This document shows positions 21,601 through 33,600 of a stretch of 64,000 nucleotides of DNA, piece by piece. Every line of letters begins with the position of its first letter. The stretch's first letter is position 1. Both the position numbers and the translations under genes were made by a program. The stretch is from Acanthamoeba lenticulata (taxonomy: Eukaryota; Discosea; Longamoebia; Acanthamoebidae), in NCBI GenBank assembly GCA_002179805.1, contig NAVB01000318.1, positions 26,203 through 90,202 of the forward strand, in the 5' to 3' direction. The notes under the pieces were generated by a model. The model saw nothing but the letters and a program-made list of their open reading frames with translations. It was not told the DNA's origin and searched no databases.

Positions 21601-24600
21601 TAGAGGTTGACGACGCCCGTGGTGACGGTGAGGCTGCCGCCGCCCTGCACGATCGCCGTGCTGTTCATGGTGTAGGCGCCCACGCTGAGGTCGATGCGGG
21701 ATCCCGTGGCGACCACCACCGTTCCGTAGAACAGGCCCGTGCTGTTGCTGGCAAAGAAGACCGTGCCGCCGTTCACCTGAAGCAAGCCGCCAATGGTAAC
21801 GTTGACCTGGATGGTGACGCTGATGTTGGCTGTCGGGGACACGAAGAAGTTGCCCTGGCTGAGCACATTGCACAGGGCTCCGCCGCTGTTGAGCAGGCCG
21901 AGGCTGGAGGAGGCGTTGACGGTCAACTTGGCCCAGGAAGAGCTGATCACGGCCGCGCCGGCGCTGCAGGAGATATTGCCAGAGCTCCAATAGCCCTCAT
22001 TGTTGTTGATGATCGTGCGGCCAGTCAAGGTCTTGGTCGTTCCGCTCAACACCAGCGTCCCGTTGGCCGTCGTCCAGCCCGCTCCGATCATCGAGCCGCC
22101 AGACCAGATCAGGACTCCTTGAACGGTGACGTAGCCCACGCCATCGAGCACGCCCGAGGTCTGCTGGTAGATGCCGATGACAACGAGCTGGCCGGAGACG
22201 ACGAGGCCGCCGCCGAGAAGCTGTGCCGAGCTCGTGACGTGCACCAGCGTGTCTTGCTGGACAAAGACTTGCGCGCCGGTCTGGATGACCGTGGCGTAGA
22301 CGACAAAGTTGAAGTCGGGCGTGGCCATGGGCCCGAGGAACGCGACGATTCCGGTGCCGTTCACGTAGAGCGTGGCAGCGGTGACGCTTGACGGGCTGTT
22401 GAAGCTTAGCTTGCCGCCTGTGATCAGCACGAGGCCGGTATGGGTGTAGGTGGCGGCCGTGTCGACCGTGCCGGAGGTCACAAGCCATGTTCCGGCGCCG
22501 CCTTGCACCGTGGCGGAGGCGACGAGGGTGAAGTAGCCTGAGAGGCTCACCACGGCCGTGGCGCCAAGCTCGGTGATGCCGGTGAATGTGCCGCTGCGCG
22601 TGAAGGCCACAGTGCCGGCGTTGACCTGGAAGAGGCTGCCGATCTGCACCACGGCCTCGATGGTCACCGTGATGCTGACCGTGGGTGGCGCGAGCGTGAA
22701 GCCGCCCAAGTTGTTCAGGCTGCAAGCGAGGCCGGCCGCCTGGATGAGCGCCACGTTGGTGGTCGAGTTGACCGTCAGCTGTGCCCCGACGCTGATCTGG
22801 ATCACTGCGCTGCTGCTGCACGAGATGGAGCCCGCCGTCCAGAAGCCAACACCGACGTTGACGAGGGTCCGCTGGCTGAGTGTCTTGACCGATCCGCTAA
22901 GCACGAGAACGCCGTAGATGACGGTGGAGCCGGTGCCCATCTGCGTGCCGTTGAGCCAAGAGAAGGTGCCGTTGACGCTGACCAGGCCGCGGCCGTCCAG
23001 TGTGCCCGTGCTGAGGGTCATGTCTCGCTCGACCGCCAAGGAGCCGACGACGTTGCAAGTGCCGCCCGTCACGATCACGTTTGTGTAGACGTTGACCGAA
23101 CCGGTGACGGTGATTCGCCCAGACTGGGCGAGCTGGACGGCGCAGACAAAGTAGATGAACGTCGCCGCGTCGTCGAACGTGGCCACGCCCGAAGCGGAGA
23201 CATCCAGGATGGCGTTGGACAGCGAGAAGCCCAAGCTGCAGATCAGCGTGCCGCCGCTGACTGTGAGTGTGCCGGCGAAGGAGAAGGTGCCCTGCACCGT
23301 GACGGTGCCGCTGACGACGACGAGGGTGCCGAAGCCGGTGACCGCCGAAGAAGTGACAAAGGTGTAGGTGCCGATGGCCAGCTGGACGACCGAGCCGGAG
23401 CCGAGCAGCGCCACATTGTCCGAGAAGCTGCCGCCACCAGTGCTAAAGTACAGGCGCGTGCTGGGGCCCACCAGGACTTGCGTGTTGATAACCACGCTCA
23501 CCGTGAAAGTGATGGTAGCTGGGGCATAGAAGTCGACCACGCCGTTGTTGGTGAAGACGCACTGCTGGCCCTGCGCAGCATCCAGCAGCCAGCGGTCGCC
23601 CGTGCCGTTGACCAGCAGGGTCGAGTTGGCGCCCACGCTCAGCTGGCCGCCGTTGGAGCACGTGATGTTGCCGCTGTCCCACACCGAGACACCGGCTGTC
23701 GCCGGGCCGATGATCGAGATGGCCACGTTGCTCACGCTCTTGCTGCCGCTGCCCGTCACGTTGAGGGCGCCGGTCACGATCTGACCCGTGCCGGAGATCT
23801 GGCCTTGAGAAAAGACCAGCAGCACCACGGTGACCTGCAGGCTCGACGAGCCCTGCATGACCAGCGATCCGCCTTGCAGGTTGAAGATCACGGTCACGAC
23901 GAGCGTCACTTGCACGTTGATCACGCCGCCGGCCTGCACGATCGACGGAATCGTCGCGCCGGTGGCACCTTGGCTGGGCAGGAAGAACACGTTGCCGCCG
24001 TTGACCGCAAGCACGAAGTTGGCCACTGGGAAGGAGCCCGTCGCGTAGAAGGTCACCGCCGCCGAGCCCAGCACTACGATCTGGCCGCCCACCATGGCCA
24101 CCTGGCCGGAGATGAACACTGTCGTGTAGATGCGGATGGTGCCCGCGCCGTAGATGATCACCGCGGTGCCCAAGTTGTAGGTGCCTGTCGTGAGGTCGAT
24201 GAAGGCGCCCACGCGCACGTCGACGATGCCCGATCCGGTGAAGTCGCCCGAGCCCACGAACACGATCACGCCCACGACCACGGTCAGGTTGCCGCTGTGC
24301 GTCACCTTGGCCGGCACGGTGAGACTCGAGCCGCCCGTCTTGACCCACGTGCCGTCGATGTTGATGGCCGACTGCGAGCCGCTGGTCATGAACTGGCCGT
24401 CCCCAGCCACGACCCACGTGCCGCCGACGACGACGTAGATGGTGACCGAGTTGGCCAGCGAGATGTTGCCGTTGAGCCACTGGATGGTGCCGCCAAAGGA
24501 GACCACGCGCGTGTCGATGTAGACCACCGTCGTGCAGTCGATGACGCCGTCGCCGCGGATGAAGGTCGTGCCGGAGCCCATCATAATGCCGCCGTACCAG

Positions 24601-27600
24601 TAGAAATTGACCGTCACGTAGAGGTCGCGGTCGCCCGTGAGCGTGCCGGACACAAAGTACAAGACGTAGATGTTGTTGCTGCTCGATCCCACGGTGAACA
24701 CGCCACCGTTGATCCGGATGGTGATGATGACCGTCACCGACCCGTCCATGAGCCATACCGACCCGCCCACGTTGACAACGATCTCGTTGATCTGATAGCC
24801 TGCTGAGCCAGAGGTCGTTGGCGTAGAGCCAAAGGTGACTTGCGTGTTGACAATGAGGACCGTGGAGCCAATGAGCTGCGCCGGGTCGACAAAGTTGATG
24901 ACGCCGCTGTCGCATACGACCTGGCCGCCGGCGGAGAAGTTGAACGTCGCGCCGATGGTGGCCGACCCGTTGGCGAAGCGCACGAGGCCGGAGCCCGTGA
25001 ACACGACGGTGGCCGAGAACGAGTAGAAGGCGTCGATGAAGTGGACCGCCGTGCCCGAAGAGACGACAAAGCCGCCCGTCATGGTGCCCGAACCGTGGAG
25101 GATGATCACGCCCAGGTTGATGATCACCTGTCCGCCGTCGTTGTTGAACACGGGCCAGATGTGGAGGTCGCCTGGCGTGTTCTTGATCAGCGTGCCCGAG
25201 CAGCCCACGGTGCCACCGCCGGTGCCGGTGGTGAAGGCGTAGGACGAGGAGCCGCTGATGACGAGCTGGCCGCCGACGCCGATGGTGAAGGTGCCGCCGT
25301 TGGACAGCTGGATGTTGCCGGCCTGCCAGTCGACGTTGCCGTACATGAAGACAACGCGAACGTCGATGAACTTGGTCGAGGAGCCGGAAATGACGACCGG
25401 GCCCTGGAAGACGGTGCGGCCAAAGTCGGCAAAGATCGTGTTGGTCCACACGACGGTGCCGAAGACCGTGATCTGGCCGAGGCCGCTGACGGTGCCGCCG
25501 CTGAAGGTGGCGCCGCCCTGCACCACGACGGAGCCCTCGTTCACCGCGAAAGTGCCGCCGAGGATGCTGATGGACACGTTGATCCTGAGGGAGCCGTAGA
25601 TCAGGACCGAGCCGCCGTACTGTGTGACCACATCCAGATTGTAGGAGCCCGAGGCAAAGTTGACCACGCCTGCCGTGAGGTTGAGGATGGAGACCGACAC
25701 GCCGTTGCTGAAGGAGACCGAGCCGCCGTTGTTGATGAAACCCGCGGTGCCCTGGTAGGAGCCGCGGAAGTCGATTGTGCCGCCCTGGTTGACATAGGCG
25801 CCCGAGCCGGAGAGGACGGCCGACGGGTCGATGTAATAGCTGCCCTCAGTGAACTGGAAGCCGGACGACGGCCCCGTGATGATCGTGCCGCCGATCGTTC
25901 CGCCGCCGTGCAGGTAGGTGATACCGTTGCTGGCGTCGAAGACGCCCTGGTTGTAGAGGTAGACGTACACGTTGAGGGTGATGTTGGTCTGCCCGGGCAG
26001 GCCGACGTTCACGCCGCCCTGCACGATGAACAACGAATTGGCGCCGGTGCCGTAGATGTTGGCCACCGGCTGGGCGACGACGAAGGAGCCGCCGTAGCCG
26101 ACCGTGAACGTGCCGCCCGCATCCAAGTGCAGGTCGCCGCCGGTCCACACGGCGTTGCCGCCCGCGGCGATGACGATGTCCGAACCGTTGAGGGTCTTGG
26201 ATGCGTTGCCAGCGAGGTTGAGCTGTCCGCCAACGGTGAGTGTGATGCCCGAGATGACGCCGCCGGTCCAGGTCGTGTTGCTCGTGAATGTCGTGGTCAG
26301 GTTGCCGCCGCCCTGAAGGCTGCCGCTCTCGAGGTGCAGCCGGCCAGCGATCAGCAGTTCGCCGTCGACAATGAGCGTGCCACCCCGCAGCCAGAGGTCG
26401 CCCTAGAGTGGATGATCCGACTGTTAAAATCGTACAGTGGAAGTAAGCAGAGAAGGGAGAGTGACGAGGAGACGTACGTCAACGAGGACGCTGCCCTTGA
26501 TCCAGAGGAGACCGCTGCGCAGGTCAACGTTGGCCAGGTGGTACTGGAAGTAGGTCAAGGGCTGTGTGACGACCACTTGGGCGCCGTCGATCACGATCGG
26601 CGTCGAGGCCAGGACCACCTCGGCAGGCGGGACCACCTCGATCGTGCCGGCGTTGAAGACGACGGAACCATTGGCGGTCATCGAGACCGACGCGCCGAAC
26701 TGTGCCGTCAGGCCAGCGAAGGTGACGTTGCCCTTGCCCTTTAGCATGGTGCCGACACCCATCGTGTAGGTGCCGCTAGTGAAGCGCAGGTTGCCCTCGG
26801 TGGCGAACATGCCATTGCTGGTGCCGCCGCCGCCGTTCACGTCGAGCACCGCGCCGGCGGTCACGTTGACGGAGCCGCCCTTGTTGTTGAGACTCGTGCC
26901 GGCTTGGATGGACGTCGAGCCCGACGCGCCGTCGCAGGCGGAGAGGGCCCGGCCAACGTCGATCGAGTCCTCGAAGTTGTAGTAGGCCATGAGCCCGTTG
27001 GTGGGGCCCAGTGCCGAGGGGTCGGCCAGGCTCGCCACCTCGGTCGGCGTGAGTGCGCGGGCGAAGAGGCGGACCTCGTCGACGGAGCCGTTCAGGCAGG
27101 CCTCGTTACGGGTCACCGAGCAGCCGAGGCGCAGGGGCGCGCCAGCAACCAGCAACCTCGAGCCAACAGGCCAGGTGGACTTGCTCCGGACAGTGCCGTT
27201 GACGTAGAGCGCGCTCAGGCCGGCGTTGCCGTCAAAAGCCATGGCGTAGTGCGTCCATTGATCCATCGCGCCGGGGCTGAGGACCGTCAGGCACGGGCCG
27301 GTGGTGTAGCTGGTGCATTGGCCGGTGCCGGCGTAGAACCCGAGCGAGGACTGGTTGACCAGGCGTACTTCAAAGGCCGCGCTGAGGCCCGCGCCCAGGC
27401 CGACTATCTGCGCGCCACTGGGCGAGTTGCCGGCCACGTTGGCCCAGAAGGACAGCGTCATCGCCTGGCTCAAGCCGTTGTAGTTGACGTAGCCGTCGGC
27501 ATTGACCGCAGAACCCGAGTTGCCACCGTTGACGGCGAGCGCTTTACCCTTGACGCCCGCAGGCGTGGTAGTGGCCGAGCCGAGGACTGAGCCGGAGAAG

Positions 27601-30600
27601 AGCGCGGTGCGGCACAGGCCGGGCAGCAGCTCGTTGTCCTTGGGCAGAACCAGCAGCGTGCCGATCACGTTCAGCTGGCCGCCGACAAGCGTGCCGCTGT
27701 TACGCAGGCTGGTGCCTCCGGTGACGTTGAGCACGGCGCCATAGAGCACATTCAACTGCGCCCCGTCGTTGAGGTAAAGCGCGCCCGCGGTCCACTTACC
27801 GACGCCCCCGTGTTGCAGCCCGCGGGCCGAGAGGTACTTGTCGCCGCTGCTCACCAGCTCTAGCGTGTTGGTCGTGAGCGTGGTGCCGACGTCGGTCATG
27901 ACGCCGCTCTGGAAGTAGAGGTCCTTGGTGATCTCCAGCGTGCCGGCGCCGGCGATGACGACAGAGCCGGTGTAAGCCAGGTAGGCGCAAGACATGGTGC
28001 CCGCGATGGTCACGGTGCCGGCCTCGAGGGCGCACACGGTGTTGACCTGAAGCCGTGCGCCGAACGGGATGACCACGGCGCCGCCAAGCTGGCGGAGCGA
28101 AGGCAGGCCCACCGGGACGCCGATGGCGGTCGAGGCGCCGAGGACGCCAGAGGACATGGTCAGCGTGGCGTAGGTGTTGGCCCACGTGAGCGACGGCATC
28201 ACAGTGACAGAGCCGCCTTCAACGCCCACGTAGCCCTGGTCGATGACGTTGATGGTGCCAGCCAGCAGGGTCTCGCCGCCGGAGAAGACGAGCCTGCCCG
28301 GGACGTTGATGGTGCCAGACTGCAGGTCGAACGTGCCCGCGTCCAGGTACGCGGTGGCGCCCGGCTGTACCTGAAGGGTGCCGACGTTGCTGCCGCCGCC
28401 CTCGAGGTTCAGCGTCGCGCCGGCCCAGAGGGTCACCGTTCCGCCGTTGCTGAACGAGTTGTTGAATGTGGCTTGGCTGCCCAGGAAGTTGAGCGAGCCG
28501 AGGTTGTCAAAGGCCGCACCGGACTGGACCAGCGGAGCCGTCACGTTGAAGACACCAGTGTAGTCGTTGCGGATCGTCGTTTGGCCTGAGGTCACCACGA
28601 CGGGCTGCAGCCAAGCACAGAGGAAACGCACGGCAGGTCAGCCAACGGAGCTCATGAGAAACCAACTTCCGCGGAATCTCAGGCCGGCGCACCCCGTCGA
28701 GCCAGCTGGCAAAGCCCTGGTTGATCAGGACCACCGAACCGTCCATGTAGTGATCGGCCGACGTGAGGATGACCATCTTGCCTTGGATGACGAGATTGCC
28801 GGCGCCCCGCACATAGCCGCCATACCAGTAGAACGTCCTGCCGCGCGACGAGTACAGCTTAGCTCGAGGACCAGCTAAGTGAGCAAGACAAACAAAGGTA
28901 CGGACCCGTTGACCACAATGTCGCCGTCGAGGCTGAGCTCAGTGCCGGGGATCAGCGTAATGTCCTGGAATCTGTCCACAAGAAATCAAAGAATTTAAGA
29001 TGTGGCCGCGCGTGGATGAGACACCAACATAGGGCACAGGCGATGTACCGAGAGTTGGAGCAGTAGAAGTTGAGCACGCCAGAGACAAAGTCGAGGGTGC
29101 CCATGTTGAGCATCCGGCTGCCCTTTATCGCGTTGACCGTGCCGCCGGTGATGGACGTGTTGCCGCTGATCTCGTAGGTGCCCGCCATGATGGTGGTCGA
29201 GCCGGAGCCGAAGCGCATGATACCCGCGCCGGTGACGTCTGAATCGGCGCTGAAGCGCAGCGTGCCCGCGTTGAGGAACTCGATAATGCCGCCTTGGTCC
29301 GTCGTCATGAGGCCCTCGTGTGTGCCACCAGAGCTCACAAGAACGCGATTGCCTGCCGCCGCTTTGAGAGTGCCGCGGTTGAGGAAGCCCCCGGTGAAGG
29401 TCGACGTGACGCCGCCCTGCTGGATCCAATCGGCCTCGTTTTGGACGAAGAGGCTCATCGTGCTGTTGGCCTGGGACCTGAAGGTGGCCTCGTTCACCAG
29501 CTTGGCGTTGTCCGAGCCGACCACGCTTCCGGCGAGCCAGTTGAGCTGGCCCACGTTGAGCAGTGTGCGTGTGACGATCTGCTTCTGGCCCGTGCCGGTG
29601 AAGTTGAGCACGCCCGCGACGACCGTCGTGCCGGACTGGGTCGCGTCGCCGCCTGACCACACCATCTGCGCGACGCTGACGTTGGCCCGGCCTTGGAGCG
29701 TGCCGCCGGACTGCGTCAGCACCGGCCAGGTCTGTGTCGTGCAACAGGTGTCGATGATGCCCGTGTTGAGGACCACCTGGCCCACGGTGAAGTTGGACGA
29801 CCGGAAGAGCACGGTGCCGCCAGCCGCCGTGATCCGCGGGAAGCTCTTGAAGTCGCCGTCGAGAAGGGCCAGGGTGCCACCAGCAGTGGCGTCGACAACT
29901 GCCGCCGAGGAGGCGGTGACGTTGCCCAGCAGGTTCAGCAGGCCGCTGCCCAGCGCGCGGATGGTGCCGGCCACGTCGAGCGTGGATCCGACACGCACGT
30001 CAAACTGTCCACCCGAGAAGAAGGCCGAGCCCTGCGAGGTGACGTTGATGCGCGCCACATTGGCGCCACCTGTGGTAAAGGTGGCATTGCCGTCGATGCG
30101 CAGCGTGCCGGTGTTGAGGATCGAGCCGAACTGGAAGGCGGTGCCTGTGGCCACGTCGATCTGGCCTTCGTTGGCGAGCAAGCCGGGCGCAAGCGTGGTT
30201 GCGCCGGGACCCGTCTTGGCGATGCGGCCGCGATTGACCAGCTTGGAGAGCGCGCCCGAGACGTCAGTGGTCACCTGCTGGCCCGTGCTGTCAACGAAAA
30301 AGGTGCTGTTGGCCTCGTTGAGGAACAGGGCCGTGTTGGTGAACGTGATCGAGCCGCCGGTCCAGTGCGTGGCCGCGCTGGGCGTGTTGGTCACTTGCGC
30401 ACCGTCGAGCACGCTCGACCCGTTGAACTGCAGCGTTTGCTTGTTGAGCAAGCGGAGCGGAGCGCTGATCGTGCCACCATTCACTGCAGTACGCCATGTC
30501 ACACGGCGGTGAGACAAACAAAGCTTGCTTGCGTGGGAAGACGACGAGTGAACATACCTAGCGCCAGGCCGTCCATGGTGAGCGTGGAAAGGCCGGTGAG

Positions 30601-33600
30601 TTCGCCGTCGGCAACCGTGACCAAAGGCAGGGTGAGGTTGCTCAGCAAGTAGACCGTGCCACCAGACACCGCGAGCTCGCCAAAGGTGGGATCGATGTCG
30701 CGAACGCGGAGCACGCCGCCGAGTGCCGTGGTCTTGGTCGTGGTGTAGTTGGCGCCAGACTCGATCGTGGCCGTGCCGCCGGTCACTTCGAGCTTGCTGC
30801 CGGACGTGACCGAGCCGTCGGGCAGAGTGAAAGCGCCGCCAGTCACACGGAACAGGCCTCCTTCGCCCACAAGCAAGGAGCTGTAGCTTGTGCCGCCGCC
30901 TTGCAGGGCCAGCACGCCGGCGTTGACGCGCATCTGACCCAGATTGGCCACAAAGGCATTCACCGTGGACGTCGTCGAGTTGGTCTTGATGATCTGGCCG
31001 TAGTTGATGATGGCGGAGGCAAAGTCACCGACCAGCGTGCCCGCGCTCTCGAGGCTCAGCGTGGCGTTGGCCACGTTGATGAAGGTGGCGTCGACGAAGC
31101 CGACGTTGCCCAACGCCCAGCGCGTATAGTTGTGGTTCTCCACCGTGATTGTCTCGAGTACCAAAGAGCCTGTGGCGCTGAGGTTGAGGGCGCCCGACGA
31201 AATGACGAGGCCCGTGCCGTAGAGCGTGCCCGAAGCAAGCGTCGCGCTGGTGGTGATGTTCAGGAGGCCGTCGACGATCAGCGAGCCGGTGCCGGCTAGG
31301 GAGAGCGAGGAGATGGACAGCGACAGCTGCGTGAGGTCCACCTGGCCCGTGCCCGTGATGCTGAGGGCAGTTGCCGCGGGCGGGACGAGGTAAAGGCCGA
31401 TGTAGCCGCCGGACGCCGTCAAGACCGAGCCAAAGGACGGAACCTGGGCGTCGGGCATGACGTAGAGCGCGCCGCTCACCACGCTCGCGCTGCCGGTGTT
31501 GTTGCTGCTCGAGAAGACACCGTCGATGATCGCGATGCCGCCATTGACCTGGAAGCTGCCGGCGTAGACCACGCTGGACGAGGTCGTGAAGGTGTGGACA
31601 CCGGCCGTCACCTGGAGCTGGGCCGGGGTCTCCACAGAGAACGAGCCATCGTGGCGGCCGCCCCCCGCGAGAACAAGAACGCCCTGCTTCACGCTGACGC
31701 CGGCCACGTCGGCCAAGTCGTGCCAGACGCCGATGGTGGCTGTTTCCGCGCCCGACTTGACAATCGTGCCGCGAGTGACGAGCTTGGCCGGCGCAATGCT
31801 GTTGTCGACGCGCATGGTGTAGGCTGCGGCGAGCTGCACGTTCAAGGTGCCGTTGTCCGGTACCAGGATGACGGCGTAGTCGTAGCAGCGCAAGTTGCCC
31901 GCGAGCCAGGTGCCGTTCTGCGCGATGGTGAGGGTGACCCCGAGCAGCGACTTGTCGGAAGCAGAGTCGGCCAGGAGCGTGGTGTCGGCCACCACGGTGC
32001 CGCGGGTGGGCGAGGTGATCAAACCACCGGAGAAGCGAAGCGTGGTGCCGACGTGCAGCGTGCCCGAGAGCGTCAACGTGCCACCGGTCTGTTGGCAAGA
32101 AAGAGAGCAAGCGTGAGTGTTGCGTTCGTCCACGAAAGAGAAAACGATTCACGATGGCGCACCTGATTGAGTTCAGGGAGGAAGAAGTCCACGTTTCCTA
32201 GGTCGAGCGTGCCCGAGTTGATGAAGAAGGGCACAATGGGCGTCGGCAAGCTGGGGTTGAAGAGCTGAATGGTGCCGCCAGCAACCTGCACGGACGGACC
32301 CAGATTCACCAGCTGCGAGGAGCGATCGAACAGCAGCACCGAGGTGCCCTCGGCCACGGTCGGCATGACACAGTCATAAATGCCGCCAGCGGTGACCCAC
32401 AGCTTGCCGGCCGTGAAAGAAGCGGCCTGAAGGTGAAGTGTGCCGTTGATCTGGAACACGCCGCCGCGCATCTGCAGGGCGCCTCGCACTTCGGCGCCCG
32501 GCGACAGGATCGAGTTGCCGCTGGCGATCTGTAGCGCGCCGGTGCCGTTGGTGGAGATGACGTCGTTGAGCAGGTGCTGTCCCTTGAGCTGCAGAGTGGC
32601 GCCCGAAGCCACAGACGTGATCGAGTCGAACACGCTGGACGCGGAGAGGGCGAGCGTCCCGGCAGCGACGTTGATGGTGCCGTTCGTGTGCAGCACGGTG
32701 AACTGCAGGGTGTTGGTCTGTGCGCCGGTCTTGGTGAAGGTGCCCAGGTTGATGAACTGGACGGCGTCAGGCGTGGCGCTCAGCCACCCGTTGGCGGACG
32801 TCGTGTTGGCGAGGAACGTCGCGTTGTAGTGGTTGATGAACGTGCCACCAGTGAGGCCCGTGACGTCGCCGCCCAGCCAGTTGGTCAGGGCGATGTTGAC
32901 GAGAAGGCCGTCCTGCAGGACCTTGGGACCGGTCGAGCTGATCTCGAGCGTGCTCGTGGCTACCAGTGTTCCGAGGCCCTGTAGAGTACCGGACGCCCAC
33001 AGCAGCTTGCCTTGAACCCGCACCACGCCCAGCTTGTTGAGGGTGCCGCCAGTCATGGACAGCGAGGCGAAGCCAAAGTTGTAGGTCCAAGTGTCCAGCA
33101 CGCCGGTGCCAGAGATCGACACCGGCGGGAACTGAGGGTTCACGTTGTCGGCGTAGACGCCCAGCGAGCCGCCCGAAACGACCACGCTTTGGCCCAAGCT
33201 GGTCACGTTGGCGGGCGCAGCGAACTGCAGCGTGCCGCCAGTGGACTTGGTGACGCCCTGGCATGCGTAGAGGCCTTGCACTGCGTTGGCACCGCCCGCG
33301 ACGACAAAGGTGGAGGTGGCATCGATCATGAGGCGCGCGCTCGGCAAGAACGTTTGGCGGCCGAAGCCCGCCGCGTCGGTGTTGGACAGGACGAGCTGCG
33401 ACCCGTTGTTGACGATGAAATCGCTCGTATGGACGCCGCCGCCAGCAAGCGTCAGGACCGCCCCTGTGTCCACTGTCACCGTGCCGCCGTTGTTGTCCAG
33501 CTGCACACCGATCGAGGCGCTGGTGCTGACGTGGACGGAGCCAGCGTTGGAGAAGATGTGGCGTCTGGTGGCCACCGTGTTAGCGATGTTGCATGCGGCC

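Larger units (their letters stand above)
12645..26402 (-). other. 13.76-kb terminal exon of the giant gene
   Basis: The acceptor CCACTCTAG ends at 26403. The frame then stays open for 4,585 codons to the stop at 12645-12647. The upstream exon ends with donor GTACGTC at 26477, and both sides are phase 0. The rest of the gene has exons mostly of 0.1-2.4 kb, so the two halves differ sharply in intron density. Confidence 0.9.

Noticed and set aside
20610..22391. Long plus-strand open frames antisense to the giant exon (also at 15435-17030, 23478-24806 and 24840-26744)
   Set aside because: High GC with repeated GGC/ACC codons removes stops from the opposite strand. Their products are Ala/Asp/Val/Arg-rich with no family features.
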